Below, in pieces: positions 55,048-62,972 of a DNA stretch of 64,000 nucleotides; within the stretch, counting starts at the first letter, position 1, and each line of letters starts with the position of its first letter. Source of the DNA: Aquimarina muelleri DSM 19832 (GTDB lineage: Bacteria; Bacteroidota; Bacteroidia; Flavobacteriales; Flavobacteriaceae); the NCBI RefSeq assembly GCF_000430665.1, contig NZ_AUML01000024.1:27138-91137 (forward strand), written 5' to 3'. Below the pieces are notes generated by a model. That model was given only the letters and a program-made list of their open reading frames with translations. It did not search any database and was not told the origin of the DNA. The position numbers and the translations under genes are program-made.

Positions 55048-56463
55048 TTATGCGTTAATTAACAGGGAATAAATCTCTTCTAAAGAAGTTTCTCCTTTTT
55101 CAAGTAATTGAAATGCTTTATTTGCTAAATTCTCATATTGAAATTCGAATTCTTTTTCTAATTGATGACTATCTTTTTTAATTGCACTTATTAGCTCATC
55201 TGTAATAGAAACTATTTCATAAATTGCTCTTCTACCTCTATATCCCGTATAATAACATTCCTGGCATCCTGATGCTTCATAGCATGTATTTAATGGTCTT
55301 GGCATTTTGTAATTTCTAGGAAGATCATTTATATTAAGAGAAGTTTCTTTTTTACAATGAGAACATAATTTTCTTACTAATCTTTGTGCTACAGATACAT
55401 TAAGTGTTTCTGCTATATAAAATGCAGGAACTCCCATATCTACTAACCTAGAAATAGTTCCTAATGCTGAGTTTGTATGTATTGTAGATAATACCAAGTG
55501 ACCTGTAAGCGATGCTCTAATTGCCATTTGAGCGGTTTCGGCATCTCTAATCTCTCCTAACATAATAATGTCTGGATCCTGACGTAAAAATGATCTTAAT
55601 GCTGTTGCAAATGTTAATCCTATATCTTCTTTTAATTGAACTTGATTAATTCCTTCTAAAGTATATTCTATTGGATCTTCTACTGTTACTATATTTCTTT
55701 TAATATCGTTAAGAAGCTTAAGTGTTGCATACAATGTAGTCGTTTTACCAGATCCTGTTGGCCCACTTATTAAAACAATACCATTACTTTTTTTAACAGC
55801 TTCTAGGTATATTTGTTTTTCTTCTTTCTCCAGTCCGAGATCTTCTAAATCAATATTAGAAGCATCTTTTCCTAACAAACGCATTACTACTTTTTCTCCA
55901 TGCAAAGTAGGCAATATGGATACACGAATATCAAATTCTTCATAGTTAATTCGTCCATCTTGCGGTAATCTTTTTTCTGTAATATCCAGATTCGCCTCTA
56001 TTTTAATCTTATTGATTAATTCTAGATAATTATCTCTTGGGATTTTATATTTTTCAATTAAAACTCCATCGATACGCAATCTTGCTCTTGCCTCTTCTTC
56101 AAAAACTTCAAAATGTATATCACTACTCCCTATTGACTTCGCTTCAAAAATTAAATTTTCCAGAAAATTATTGCTTACTGACGAAACTGTATTTATAGAC
56201 TTTTCATCGGATAGCTTTTTTCTGTAATAAACAAACAAAGCCTTGTTTAATCTATCTGATGAGATTTTATCAAAAATTATTGTGTTTCCTAAGTACAACT
56301 CCAATTCATCTCCTATTTCTGGAGTCCATTTTTGTTTGTCAATATAAAAAGTTAATGAATCTACTTTTTTTTCTTTAGGAATAATGCCATAATGATGTGC
56401 TAAATCTGCATTAATAAGCTGAAGTAGTTCTACCGATATTTCTATGTCTTTTTCTGTATTCAA
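55048..56463 (-). CDS. GspE/PilB-type assembly ATPase
   Basis: A 471-residue hexameric ATPase that powers pilin or pseudopilin assembly. The N1-like part is short (1-95). The catalytic core has IGSSDIHFE (111-119), Walker A GPTGSGKT (234-241), an Asp box VEDPIEY, Walker B IIMLGEIRDAETA and the His box STIHTNSALG. Two CxxC pairs (CSHC and CQEC) form the zinc motif typical of GspE. Walker residues are intact. No second, retraction-type PilT ATPase is visible in the window. It overlaps the prepilin peptidase gene by 4 bp. Confidence 0.95.
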   Translation of the reverse strand: MNTEKDIEISVELLQLINADLAHHYGIIPKEKKVDSLTFYIDKQKWTPEIGDELELYLGNTIIFDKISSDRLNKALFVYYRKKLSDEKSINTVSSVSNNFLENLIFEAKSIGSSDIHFEVFEEEARARLRIDGVLIEKYKIPRDNYLELINKIKIEANLDITEKRLPQDGRINYEEFDIRVSILPTLHGEKVVMRLLGKDASNIDLEDLGLEKEEKQIYLEAVKKSNGIVLISGPTGSGKTTTLYATLKLLNDIKRNIVTVEDPIEYTLEGINQVQLKEDIGLTFATALRSFLRQDPDIIMLGEIRDAETAQMAIRASLTGHLVLSTIHTNSALGTISRLVDMGVPAFYIAETLNVSVAQRLVRKLCSHCKKETSLNINDLPRNYKMPRPLNTCYEASGCQECYYTGYRGRRAIYEIVSITDELISAIKKDSHQLEKEFEFQYENLANKAFQLLEKGETSLEEIYSLLINA

Positions 56464-56945
56464 AATATAAAACCGTAAAAAAGATTAATAGGAAATGAAA
56501 AATCTACTACTATAAGTATTAAAGCGAATATCGATAAATACCCTGCCAAAGGGATGGTATCTTGTTTATATTTCTTTTTAAAAATCGCATAGATTATTAA
56601 TGTAAATAACATTCCTGTTATAAAAAACAACACATAATTTCTAAAAGAAAACATGGGAGTAACTCCTATTAAAAAAAGAAGGTCCCCAATACCTATATAA
56701 TGCTTAAATGGGTTTAATAACTTTGTTTTTTTGATGGTAAAATAGACTGTTATAACAATAAAATTAATTACTAAAAACGAAGTAGATTTTATGATATCTA
56801 AATAATCTATTACATCCATATTTAAATAAAAAGAAATACCAAATATCAAAATAGGCAGAACAATATGTATATGTCTTGAAGTAATATCTTGATAGATCAT
56901 TACCCCAAAAGAAAGTAAGATTAATACATGTAGAATATAATACAT
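56460..56945 (-). CDS. Short prepilin peptidase (A24 type)
   Basis: A 161-residue integral membrane aspartic peptidase. The two catalytic aspartates are D20 in YQDITSRHI and D88 in the GxGD motif IGIGDLLFLIG (84-94). There is no N-terminal methyltransferase domain, so it resembles CpaA/TadV-type short peptidases rather than full-length PilD. It should cut the class III signals of the pseudopilins encoded next to it. The gene overlaps both neighbours (4 bp and 1 bp), which secures it as part of the machine. Confidence 0.88.
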   Translation of the reverse strand: MYYILHVLILLSFGVMIYQDITSRHIHIVLPILIFGISFYLNMDVIDYLDIIKSTSFLVINFIVITVYFTIKKTKLLNPFKHYIGIGDLLFLIGVTPMFSFRNYVLFFITGMLFTLIIYAIFKKKYKQDTIPLAGYLSIFALILIVVDFSFPINLFYGFIF

Positions 56946-57367
56946 TAGTCTTTTACTGTTTCTTTTAATAGTTTATCCTGATCTATCTCCCATGTATTAA
57001 AGTTACCATCTCCATCAAAATCTGATTGAGAAACAGCTCTTGCCTTAAAAGAATTAGTAGAGGCTTCGCTTATTTCTATTTTATAGACTGCTTGTCCTCC
57101 CTCATTTACACTTAAAGCTGGTTCAAAACCTAATGCTTCAAAACTAGTAGTGTATTTAGAATATCTAAAGAAATGGCTTTTTTGTAATCCATATATATGG
57201 TTTAACATACTCTGAGCTTCAATTGCTTTTGCTTGTGCTACTACCGAAGTTTGATTTGGTAAAACTAATAATATTAATATACCTATAATGCAGAGTACTA
57301 TTACTAACTCTGACATTGAGTACGCTTTTAGATAGATATTTTTTGCTATAACTTTTCTTTTTTTCAT
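56945..57367 (-). CDS. Type II/IV pseudopilin (major-pilin candidate)
   Basis: A 140-residue prepilin. The class III signal reads KA-YSMSE: cleavage after Ala with Glu at +5, then a hydrophobic helix LVIVLCIIGILILLVLP. The globular part contains YGLQKSHFFRYSKYTTSFEALGF, typical of GspG/PilA-like major subunits, and a DFDGDGNFNTW loop with a calcium-binding look. The leader peptide before the cleavage site is about 15 residues. It is probably the main fibre subunit, being the most GspG-like of the four. It starts 10 bp after the GspF gene. Confidence 0.87.
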   Translation of the reverse strand: MKKRKVIAKNIYLKAYSMSELVIVLCIIGILILLVLPNQTSVVAQAKAIEAQSMLNHIYGLQKSHFFRYSKYTTSFEALGFEPALSVNEGGQAVYKIEISEASTNSFKARAVSQSDFDGDGNFNTWEIDQDKLLKETVKD

Positions 57368-57377
57368 ATTTCTTATC

Positions 57378-58514
57378 TTAAGAAGGTTGAATGATTTTAC
57401 TTAAATCGAACATCGGGGAATACATTGCTATTAATACTGTTCCTACTACTGCACCGATAATAACAATGATAAGAGGCTCCATAATCACTCCTATCATTTT
57501 TGTTTGATGCTGTAACTCTTCATCATATTGTTTTGCTAATCGCTCAAACATAATATCTAAAGAGTTTATTTGTTCTGCTACACTTACTAATGAAACTAAT
57601 TTAAAATCGTAAATGCTGTGTTTCGATAATGCTTTAGAAAACAAAACTCCTTTTGTTACTTCTTTTTTAACGATGTCTAAACTATACTCTACAGGATAAA
57701 ATGATATCATTTTTTGTACTAATTCTAAGGAGTTTACTAATGGTGTTTTTGCCGAGAGCAATAAACTTAATGATTGACAAAAACGTGTGATATAAATTTT
57801 TTGAATGAGTTTACCAAAAAACGGGATTCTAACAACTATTTTAGACATATATCTTCTATAAAAAGTATGATTCCTAAAATAAAGATGTATCGCAATCATG
57901 CTTATCAATATAATCGCAAAAACTAAGCTAATTGCAGAAAAATGTTCGGAAACATAAATAATTTTTTTTGTTAGCCCTGGTAATTCTTTTCCAAATTGTT
58001 TAAAAACAGAAGCAAACATCGGAACCACATATTTCATCATAAAATACAACACTCCAAAGGTTAGCAATAATACAAATGCTGGGTAAGTAAAAACAGAAAG
58101 CAATTGTCTTCGCATTTTTACTTTTCTGTCAAAATATTGGTATAATTCTAATAACACAGCATCTAATTTTCTAGTTTCTTCTCCTATTTTTATACTATAA
58201 TACTCATAAGGAGAAAATTTTCCTGAATCTTTTATGGCTTCAAATAATGATTTTCCTAATACTACTTGCTTTGTAATAGCGTCTATTAATTCTTTATGTT
58301 TTGTTTTTTTTTGTAATTCTTTTAAAATTTCAAGTGCTTTTCTAAAATCTATACCAGAACTCAATAAAACAGAAAGTTCTTTGTAAAATTCCATTTTATC
58401 CTTATCCGAAAAACGGTTTCCAAAGCTCACTTCTTTAGAAAAAAAGTTTTTTTGCTCCTTTTTCTGCTTTTTGCTCTTGGTATTTGTTTTATATGTAGAT
58501 ATATTAATACTCAC
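57378..58514 (-). CDS. GspF/PilC-like inner-membrane platform protein
   Basis: A 378-residue protein with two T2SSF domains. The first (about 38-160) has LSVLLSSGIDFRKALEIL and a membrane helix FVLLLTFGVLYFMMKYVVP. The second (about 235-360) has FCQSLSLLLSAKTPLVNSLEL and the last helix EPLIIVIIGAVVGTVLIAMY. The length and three-helix layout are standard. It forms the platform that couples the ATPase to subunit extraction. Its start overlaps the preceding pseudopilin gene by 11 bp. Confidence 0.93.
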   Translation of the reverse strand: MSINISTYKTNTKSKKQKKEQKNFFSKEVSFGNRFSDKDKMEFYKELSVLLSSGIDFRKALEILKELQKKTKHKELIDAITKQVVLGKSLFEAIKDSGKFSPYEYYSIKIGEETRKLDAVLLELYQYFDRKVKMRRQLLSVFTYPAFVLLLTFGVLYFMMKYVVPMFASVFKQFGKELPGLTKKIIYVSEHFSAISLVFAIILISMIAIHLYFRNHTFYRRYMSKIVVRIPFFGKLIQKIYITRFCQSLSLLLSAKTPLVNSLELVQKMISFYPVEYSLDIVKKEVTKGVLFSKALSKHSIYDFKLVSLVSVAEQINSLDIMFERLAKQYDEELQHQTKMIGVIMEPLIIVIIGAVVGTVLIAMYSPMFDLSKIIQPS

Positions 58515-58998
58515 TCAAAAAATAGTTATTTATCTGTTTTGCTCTTGATATCGGTTTTTCTTCAAATACAATAATCTCTTGACCTAAAAGACTTGTTTTT
58601 AGTTTTATTGTTTGTTGCTCTTCTAATACTTTTTCTTTATTATTAAATTCTACCCCTAGAACTTTTAAATTAAATGTTTCTTTAGCATTTGATTTTCTTA
58701 CAATGTTATCCCTGTAAAAAAAGTAATCTATCTGCTTTGATTGCATATCTAAACGGATATGTTTTTGATCAATAATTACTAGCTCTTTTGCTAATTTTAT
58801 ATCTTTAAACAATATGCTTTGGAATTGATTATATTCCATTAGTTCCTCTTGTTGCAGAGAATATTCTATCATTTGTTTAGAGATGTTTTCATATATTACA
58901 TATACCATAGAAATTACTATAGAGGAAATAACTAACCCTATAACTAGTTCGAGAATAGTGAATGCCTTTAAGGCTTTATATTTATTAATAGGTAACAA
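58504..58998 (-). CDS. Minor pseudopilin (GspJ/PilW-like)
   Basis: A 164-residue prepilin with a textbook class III signal: LKA-FTILE, Glu at +5, then LVIGLVISSIVISMVYVIYE. The globular domain is mainly beta (VIIDQKHIRLDMQSKQIDYFFY), as in GspJ and PilW. It overlaps the genes on both sides by 14 and 11 bp. It probably joins the tip complex with the neighbouring two products. The assignment to GspJ rather than GspI/H is by length and beta content only. Confidence 0.85.
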   Translation of the reverse strand: MLPINKYKALKAFTILELVIGLVISSIVISMVYVIYENISKQMIEYSLQQEELMEYNQFQSILFKDIKLAKELVIIDQKHIRLDMQSKQIDYFFYRDNIVRKSNAKETFNLKVLGVEFNNKEKVLEEQQTIKLKTSLLGQEIIVFEEKPISRAKQINNYFLSEY

Positions 58999-59329
58999 TA
59001 TGAAAATGTTCTTTTTTTTGATTATTTAATTTTATAGTAAATGTGATTTTAAAACTATTTTTATTCTCTGTTTTTTCTATTTTTTTATCGACACTAAAAG
59101 ATTCAAAATTATAATTTTCATCTTCTAACTTATTCTTATCCTTTTTAACCTCCCAGAGTAGTTCTTTTACTTTTTGTTGTGCCCTATAGCCTGCCATATT
59201 TGTGTCTGTTCTCAATACTCTTGCATACATCATGATTGCTATGGATATACAAATTGCAATAATAGTCATTGCTATTACAGATTCTGTTATTGAACTTCCT
59301 TTAACTTTATATCGATTTAATAATAGCAT
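58985..59329 (-). CDS. Minor pseudopilin (GspI/PilV-like)
   Basis: A 114-residue prepilin. The class III signal is KVKG-SSITE with Gly at -1 and Glu at +5, then SVIAMTIIAICISIAIMMYARV. The short C-terminal domain is a small sheet (SFKITFTIKLNN). Small size and gene order (before the GspJ-like gene in transcription) suggest GspI or PilV. It overlaps its neighbours by 14 bp downstream and 23 bp upstream. Confidence 0.83.
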   Translation of the reverse strand: MLLLNRYKVKGSSITESVIAMTIIAICISIAIMMYARVLRTDTNMAGYRAQQKVKELLWEVKKDKNKLEDENYNFESFSVDKKIEKTENKNSFKITFTIKLNNQKKEHFHIVTY

Positions 59330-60530
59330 AGGTTTCTAATTGTTCTACTTGCGTTTGAAAAAGAGATATTCCTATAAAAAAATCAGGAAGACTTTTTCTA
59401 TCTATTATTCCATTCATTATATAATTATCATATATAGAGCCTTCTGTTTTAAGATAAAAATTATTAGTATAAACCGTTCCAAAAACAGTTCCTTTTAATT
59501 GAACCTTACCATTACAAAAAACAGTTCCGACTACTTCTGCTTTTTCGTCTATAGTAATTTTCTTGTCTACATTATTATCTTTATCATATACTACAATTGC
59601 CCCCAGAATTTTGCTGTCTTTTTTTAGAATAACTTCTTTTTCATTTGATCTTTTTTCCGACATCATAATACCTGATGGGTACATTAATACTACATTTTCT
59701 TCCAACTCTACTATATCTTCTGCTATTACTTGCACATTTCCTTTAAAACCTTTTTCAAAAACTACTTTAGGCGCTTTTATAATTATATCTTCAAACTCAT
59801 TATTTTTTTTTATATATATAGAATCCCTCGACTCTAAAATAATGTTACCAGATAATTTTTTATTACGTATTGTTATTTCATCTACTTCTATAACTATAGT
59901 TTTATTGGCATAACTATTATAATACATACTTGTACTGGTAATATCTTCAAAAGTTACCCTTACTGCTTCATCTGGTTCATATGTAAATACAGAAGTATTC
60001 ATATTTGGCAACTTTGTTCTAGAGTTCTTTTTACTGCCTAAGAGAAAATTATCTTTACGATAAGAACTAGCTGTAATGTATCCTGCTTTTATTCCTGCTT
60101 TTGGCAAAAAAACATCTCCTGTTATTTTTGCTTTTTCTACCATAAAGAGTGCTTTGTTATTATCTGTTAGATAAAGTGCTATTGTATCTTTATTCCTTTT
60201 TTGTCCTATTAATGCTACCTGAATAATTGTATCTTTTTTAAATATAGATTTAGTAGTTAATACATCATAAAACCCCCAAGGTTTTATGGATCCTAAAGAA
60301 ACTATTCCATTATCAAAAAGATCTATAGTAATATCCTCCTGTTTTAGCTCTTTTACTTTGCCTAAAAAATATTCTTGAGCAGATGTGTTATTAGATATAA
60401 GTTCTACATACGTAAACAACATTGTTTGGTGTATCTTGGCATGTCCACTCATTACTAATAACGAATAACAAAAGACACCTATAATGACACAGATAAATAT
60501 TGCGTATGCTATGCTACTGGCTTTTATCAC
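59307..60530 (-). CDS. GspK/PilX-like subunit with bactofilin-like beta-helix
   Basis: A 407-residue protein. The start MIKA-SSIAY followed by AIFICVIIGVFCYSLLVMS looks like a very short class III signal with Ala at -1 but no Glu at +5, as in GspK. After about residue 100 the chain consists of short regular strands (AKITGDVFLPKAGIKAGYIT, later AEVVGTVFCNGKVQLKGTVF), the pattern of polymer-forming bactofilin-like beta-helices. Such a domain on a tip pseudopilin is unusual. It is the second gene of the operon, overlapping the lipoprotein gene by 4 bp. Confidence 0.7.
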   Translation of the reverse strand: MIKASSIAYAIFICVIIGVFCYSLLVMSGHAKIHQTMLFTYVELISNNTSAQEYFLGKVKELKQEDITIDLFDNGIVSLGSIKPWGFYDVLTTKSIFKKDTIIQVALIGQKRNKDTIALYLTDNNKALFMVEKAKITGDVFLPKAGIKAGYITASSYRKDNFLLGSKKNSRTKLPNMNTSVFTYEPDEAVRVTFEDITSTSMYYNSYANKTIVIEVDEITIRNKKLSGNIILESRDSIYIKKNNEFEDIIIKAPKVVFEKGFKGNVQVIAEDIVELEENVVLMYPSGIMMSEKRSNEKEVILKKDSKILGAIVVYDKDNNVDKKITIDEKAEVVGTVFCNGKVQLKGTVFGTVYTNNFYLKTEGSIYDNYIMNGIIDRKSLPDFFIGISLFQTQVEQLETYAIIKSI

Positions 60531-61273
60531 GTATTTTTGTTCTTTTTAGCAAATAACCGCTGAAAAAAGTTAGGTTTTTTGGTTGTTTTTTGTTGATTTT
60601 CTGGTTTCTGGTTTTCATAAGTTTTTTTATTCTTTTTTTGAGATGATTTCTTTGTAAAGAGTTTTTGAAAAAAATTAGTTTTTTTTGTTTTTTTGGTGGT
60701 CGAAGATATGCTATCTTTTTTCTTAAAAAATCTTGAGAAAAAACTATTTCTTGTAGTATCCTTTTCTTTTTTCATATATTTCTCTCCTCTTTTATAGTAT
60801 ATTGTATCTCCATTTTGAGGGTATAACCACCTACCTGATCGTTTATCATTTTTATAGGCTCCTATAGACACAATATTACCTATACTATCATAAAAAATAT
60901 TCTTACCACTTAATTTGCCGTTTTTCCAATTTTCTGTTGTTGCCAATTGTCCATTTTTGTACCAAGAATTCCATATTCCCTTCTTAATACCATTATTAAA
61001 ACCTCCTTTTTCTGCTAATTGGTTTGACTGATAGTGTTTGGTATATTTACCATGTAAAAGATTTCCTGAATACCCACTTTTTGTAAATTGTATTTTTTGT
61101 GATTTTAACCAATAATAGAATACATCTGACCTTACTTTAGCTTTTTTTTCTGACACAAAAAATTGTTCTTTATATTCTGAATTACTTATAATTCTTTTAT
61201 TAAAAGTAACTTGAGGGCTATTACATCCTGACAAGCAGTATAAAAAAATAATTAGGTATATATATTTTTGCAT
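60527..61273 (-). CDS. YwqK/MORN-repeat lipoprotein with FFxxLF tail repeats
   Basis: A 248-residue lipoprotein. The signal peptide ends LSGC with lipid attachment at C17. Residues about 70-150 contain MORN/YwqK-variant repeats (GKYTKHYQSNQLAEKGGF, GIWNSWYKNGQLATTENW, GKNIFYDSIG, GRWLYPQNGDTIYY). The C-terminal 80 residues are Lys-rich low complexity and carry three copies of a short hydrophobic motif: NSFFSRFFKKK, TNFFQKLFTKK and PNFFQRLFAKK. It is the first gene of the secretion operon. The repeats may bind a partner; the function is unknown. Confidence 0.82.
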   Translation of the reverse strand: MQKYIYLIIFLYCLSGCNSPQVTFNKRIISNSEYKEQFFVSEKKAKVRSDVFYYWLKSQKIQFTKSGYSGNLLHGKYTKHYQSNQLAEKGGFNNGIKKGIWNSWYKNGQLATTENWKNGKLSGKNIFYDSIGNIVSIGAYKNDKRSGRWLYPQNGDTIYYKRGEKYMKKEKDTTRNSFFSRFFKKKDSISSTTKKTKKTNFFQKLFTKKSSQKKNKKTYENQKPENQQKTTKKPNFFQRLFAKKNKNT

Positions 61274-61492
61274 TTTTTATAAATTGTACTTTATCAACTC
61301 TCTTACACAGTTAAACTTTCTCTTTTTTTAGAAATTGTATTTTAATAAAGTTGTTTTCGTCTATTTTTTTAATTTCTTACTATTCTTTTTAATATCATTA
61401 TAAAAAAGTATCACAAGTAAATTTTCTTAGTTACCTATAAAATCTTATAAAACTCACTTATAACACATTAACTATTGTTCCCTTTATTAATT

Positions 61493-61521
61493 ATATGTTT
61501 CCTTTAAAAAAAGAAACATAT
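61493..61521. repeat. 9-bp inverted repeat ATATGTTTC/GAAACATAT
   Basis: ATATGTTTC (61493-61501) and GAAACATAT (61513-61521) frame an 11-nt A/T loop, about 220 bp upstream of the first secretion gene. No gene ends here, so an operator or leader structure is more likely than a terminator. Confidence 0.4.
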
Positions 61522-61763
61522 TTATTATAAACTTATACAAATGTGAAAATTAATATACTTAGTATTTTGAAAAATTTCACTATTATATCGCGTACTATTA
61601 TAATTAACAATGCAATGATACTAGTTTTTAGTTTCGTTTTTCGGGAGTAGGAAATATTTTTTAAAAAAAATATAATTTTACATTTAGATAATAGTTCTTA
61701 TACTTTAATTAAAAACTAGTAATTACTGATACTATTATAATTTCTAAGCCATTTCTTAAAATA

Positions 61764-61794
61764 ATAAAAGCTACTTCTTAACAGTAGCTTTTAT
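61764..61794 (-). terminator. Terminator downstream of the 61866 fragment
   Basis: ATAAAAGCTAC (61764-61774) pairs perfectly with GTAGCTTTTAT (61784-61794) around a 9-nt loop. A/T tails on both sides allow use in either direction. It lies about 70 bp beyond the stop at 61866. Confidence 0.75.
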
Positions 61795-61865
61795 CTTTAT
61801 TTATTACCTTTACCGTCAATTATTCGAACACTAGCAAGGCATGACCTTATAGAAATAGGTTTTTA

Positions 61866-62123
61866 TTAAGCTTCACTTCCAGATCCATTATAGGTACCTG
61901 TTAAAATACTACCATCAGAAAACTTAAACATGAAATGTACATTGAATATAAAATAATTAGCATTCTCATCATAAAAATCATTATGCTTCTTCTTATAAAG
62001 TATCTTGGCTTCTATTACTTTTTTAGTACCTGAACTCGGCATGCTACTATCTGTATCAAAATCGTGGTTCATAGCAATACCAACATAATCATAATCAATA
62101 TTTTTCTTACTAAAAGTATGCAC
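61866..62123 (-). pseudogene. C-terminal fragment of an unknown gene
   Basis: An 85-codon frame from a GTG at 62123 that contains HFMFKFSDGSILTGTYNGSGSEA at its end. Read further upstream, the frame stays open for about 20 codons with no ATG, up to a TAG inside the GC-rich block near 62188. The protein lacks a convincing start and looks like the tail of a longer, probably beta-rich protein truncated by rearrangement. A purine-rich AAGGAG sits right before the GTG, so translation of the short form cannot be excluded. No family is recognised. Confidence 0.5.
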
Positions 62124-62172
62124 TACTCCTTCGGATATATTAGTTAGCTTATCAATAATAGAAAAACAATAC

Positions 62173-62212
62173 AGGCGGTGCGCCTATAATAACTTACCGA
62201 CCGTAGGGAGTC
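62173..62212. other. GC-rich block with small palindrome
   Basis: In a very AT-rich background this 40-bp block is clearly GC-richer and contains the palindrome AGGCG-GTG-CGCCT (62173-62185) followed by CCGACCGTAGGGAG. It marks the truncated upstream side of the 61866 fragment and may be a rearrangement junction or mobile-element end. Confidence 0.4.
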
Positions 62213-62240
62213 TTATTAAAATAAGTGTGCTCTGAAAAAA

Positions 62241-62268
62241 AATCCCGAACCTGTTATGATTCGGGATT
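62241..62268 (-). terminator. Terminator of the toxin-antitoxin operon
   Basis: AATCCCGAA (62241-62249) pairs with TTCGGGATT (62260-62268). On the minus strand the stem is followed by eight T residues, a classical intrinsic terminator 16 bp beyond the toxin-frame stop. Confidence 0.88.
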
Positions 62269-62283
62269 AATCTAATTTTTAAT

Positions 62284-62598
62284 TTATTTGTTCTTACTCG
62301 GAAGTTGTTTTTGATCAAAAACTCTTGTGATAAATATTTTATCCTTTCCTTCTCGATACGTGATTTTACAGCCTTCTGCAAAGATTTTTCGATATTGTCT
62401 TTTTAAGTGTGCAAACTGATCATCTACAGTGCCAATACTCATAAAATCATATTCAGGATTTTCTAGCTGTTCCGTACTTCTTCGGATATTGTAAGCTATT
62501 TCTCTGGATTTTTCTTTGCCTTTCTATTTGGTATTAAAACGTACTATCTTTTCTAAATCTTTGGAGGAACGTTTCGTCCAAAAGACGGGTTTTATTAT
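62284..62598 (-). pseudogene. RelE/ParE-family toxin gene, broken by a stop codon
   Basis: The minus-strand frame reads KPVFWTKRSSKDLEKIVRF, then NTK-stop (TAG at 62524-62526)-KGKEKSREIAYNIRRSTEQL, ENPEYDFMSIGTVDDQFAHL, KRQYRKIFAEGCKITYREGK and the end DKIFITRVFDQKQLPSKNK. This is a full-length RelE/ParE-type RNase/gyrase-poison fold. The stop is where homologues usually have KWG-type sequence, consistent with a TGG to TAG change. No ATG begins the frame (ATA-ATA-AAA instead), so the start seems lost too. It directly overlaps the end of the antitoxin gene. Terminator and antitoxin are intact. Confidence 0.85.
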
Positions 62599-62804
62599 TC
62601 TGTCCAACTTCTAATCTGGTCTTTTATTTGATCTTGACTATAAATCCTTCCTTCCTTGATGTCTTCTTCTGCTTCTGCCATCAATTTATCTTCTCGGCGT
62701 TGCTCTATATAAGCCTTAGCCATTTTATAAAAATTCTGCAAAGAGTTATCATCTTCTTGATTTATAAAGTCTTGTAGTTCTTGTCTTATATCTACCGTAC
62801 TCAT
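62595..62804 (-). CDS. Antitoxin of a RelE/ParE-type pair
   Basis: A 69-residue acidic protein starting MSTVDIRQELQDFINQEDD and ending QIRSWTE. It is largely helical and charged (AEAEEDIKEG). I choose the ATG at 62804 over the one at 62825 because AAAGGA lies 6 bp before it, and the -7 box at 62828-62835 puts the RNA start too close to 62825. It resembles the short antitoxins that precede RelE/ParE toxins in Bacteroidota. The partner toxin downstream is a pseudogene, so this gene is now an orphan antitoxin. The family is inferred mainly from the toxin context. Confidence 0.8.
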   Translation of the reverse strand: MSTVDIRQELQDFINQEDDNSLQNFYKMAKAYIEQRREDKLMAEAEEDIKEGRIYSQDQIKDQIRSWTE

Positions 62805-62827
62805 AATTAATCCTTTTACATTCATAA

Positions 62828-62835
62828 CAAAGATA
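62828..62835 (-). promoter_or_regulatory. -7 box of the antitoxin gene
   Basis: TATCTTTG on the minus strand matches TAnnTTTG and gives a leader of about 18 nt to the ATG at 62804. Confidence 0.45.
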
Positions 62836-62972
62836 GTTTAATATAGTAATATTTTTTACTTTTTGATTACTAACACTCATATTTTTAGTAATTGAGTTTT
62901 TATTCATTTCCTTATCTCTTTATAATCTATTTCAATTTTTTAAAAGCTTTTAGGGTAAGAGTGAGTATTTAT

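Larger units (their letters stand above)
61274..61865. other. Long intergenic region upstream of the secretion operon
   Basis: A 592-bp AT-rich stretch without a gene. It should contain the promoter of the secretion operon, but I find no clear TAnnTTTG box. It holds a 9-bp inverted repeat (61493-61521) and a terminator (61764-61794). Confidence 0.6.

Noticed and set aside
62184..62381. 65-codon minus-strand open frame
   Set aside because: It is another reading frame of the RelE/ParE toxin pseudogene and runs through the terminator hairpin.
62805..62825. Upstream ATG for the antitoxin gene
   Set aside because: The -7 box at 62828-62835 would place the RNA start at about this ATG, and the purine-rich AAAGGA favours the ATG at 62804.
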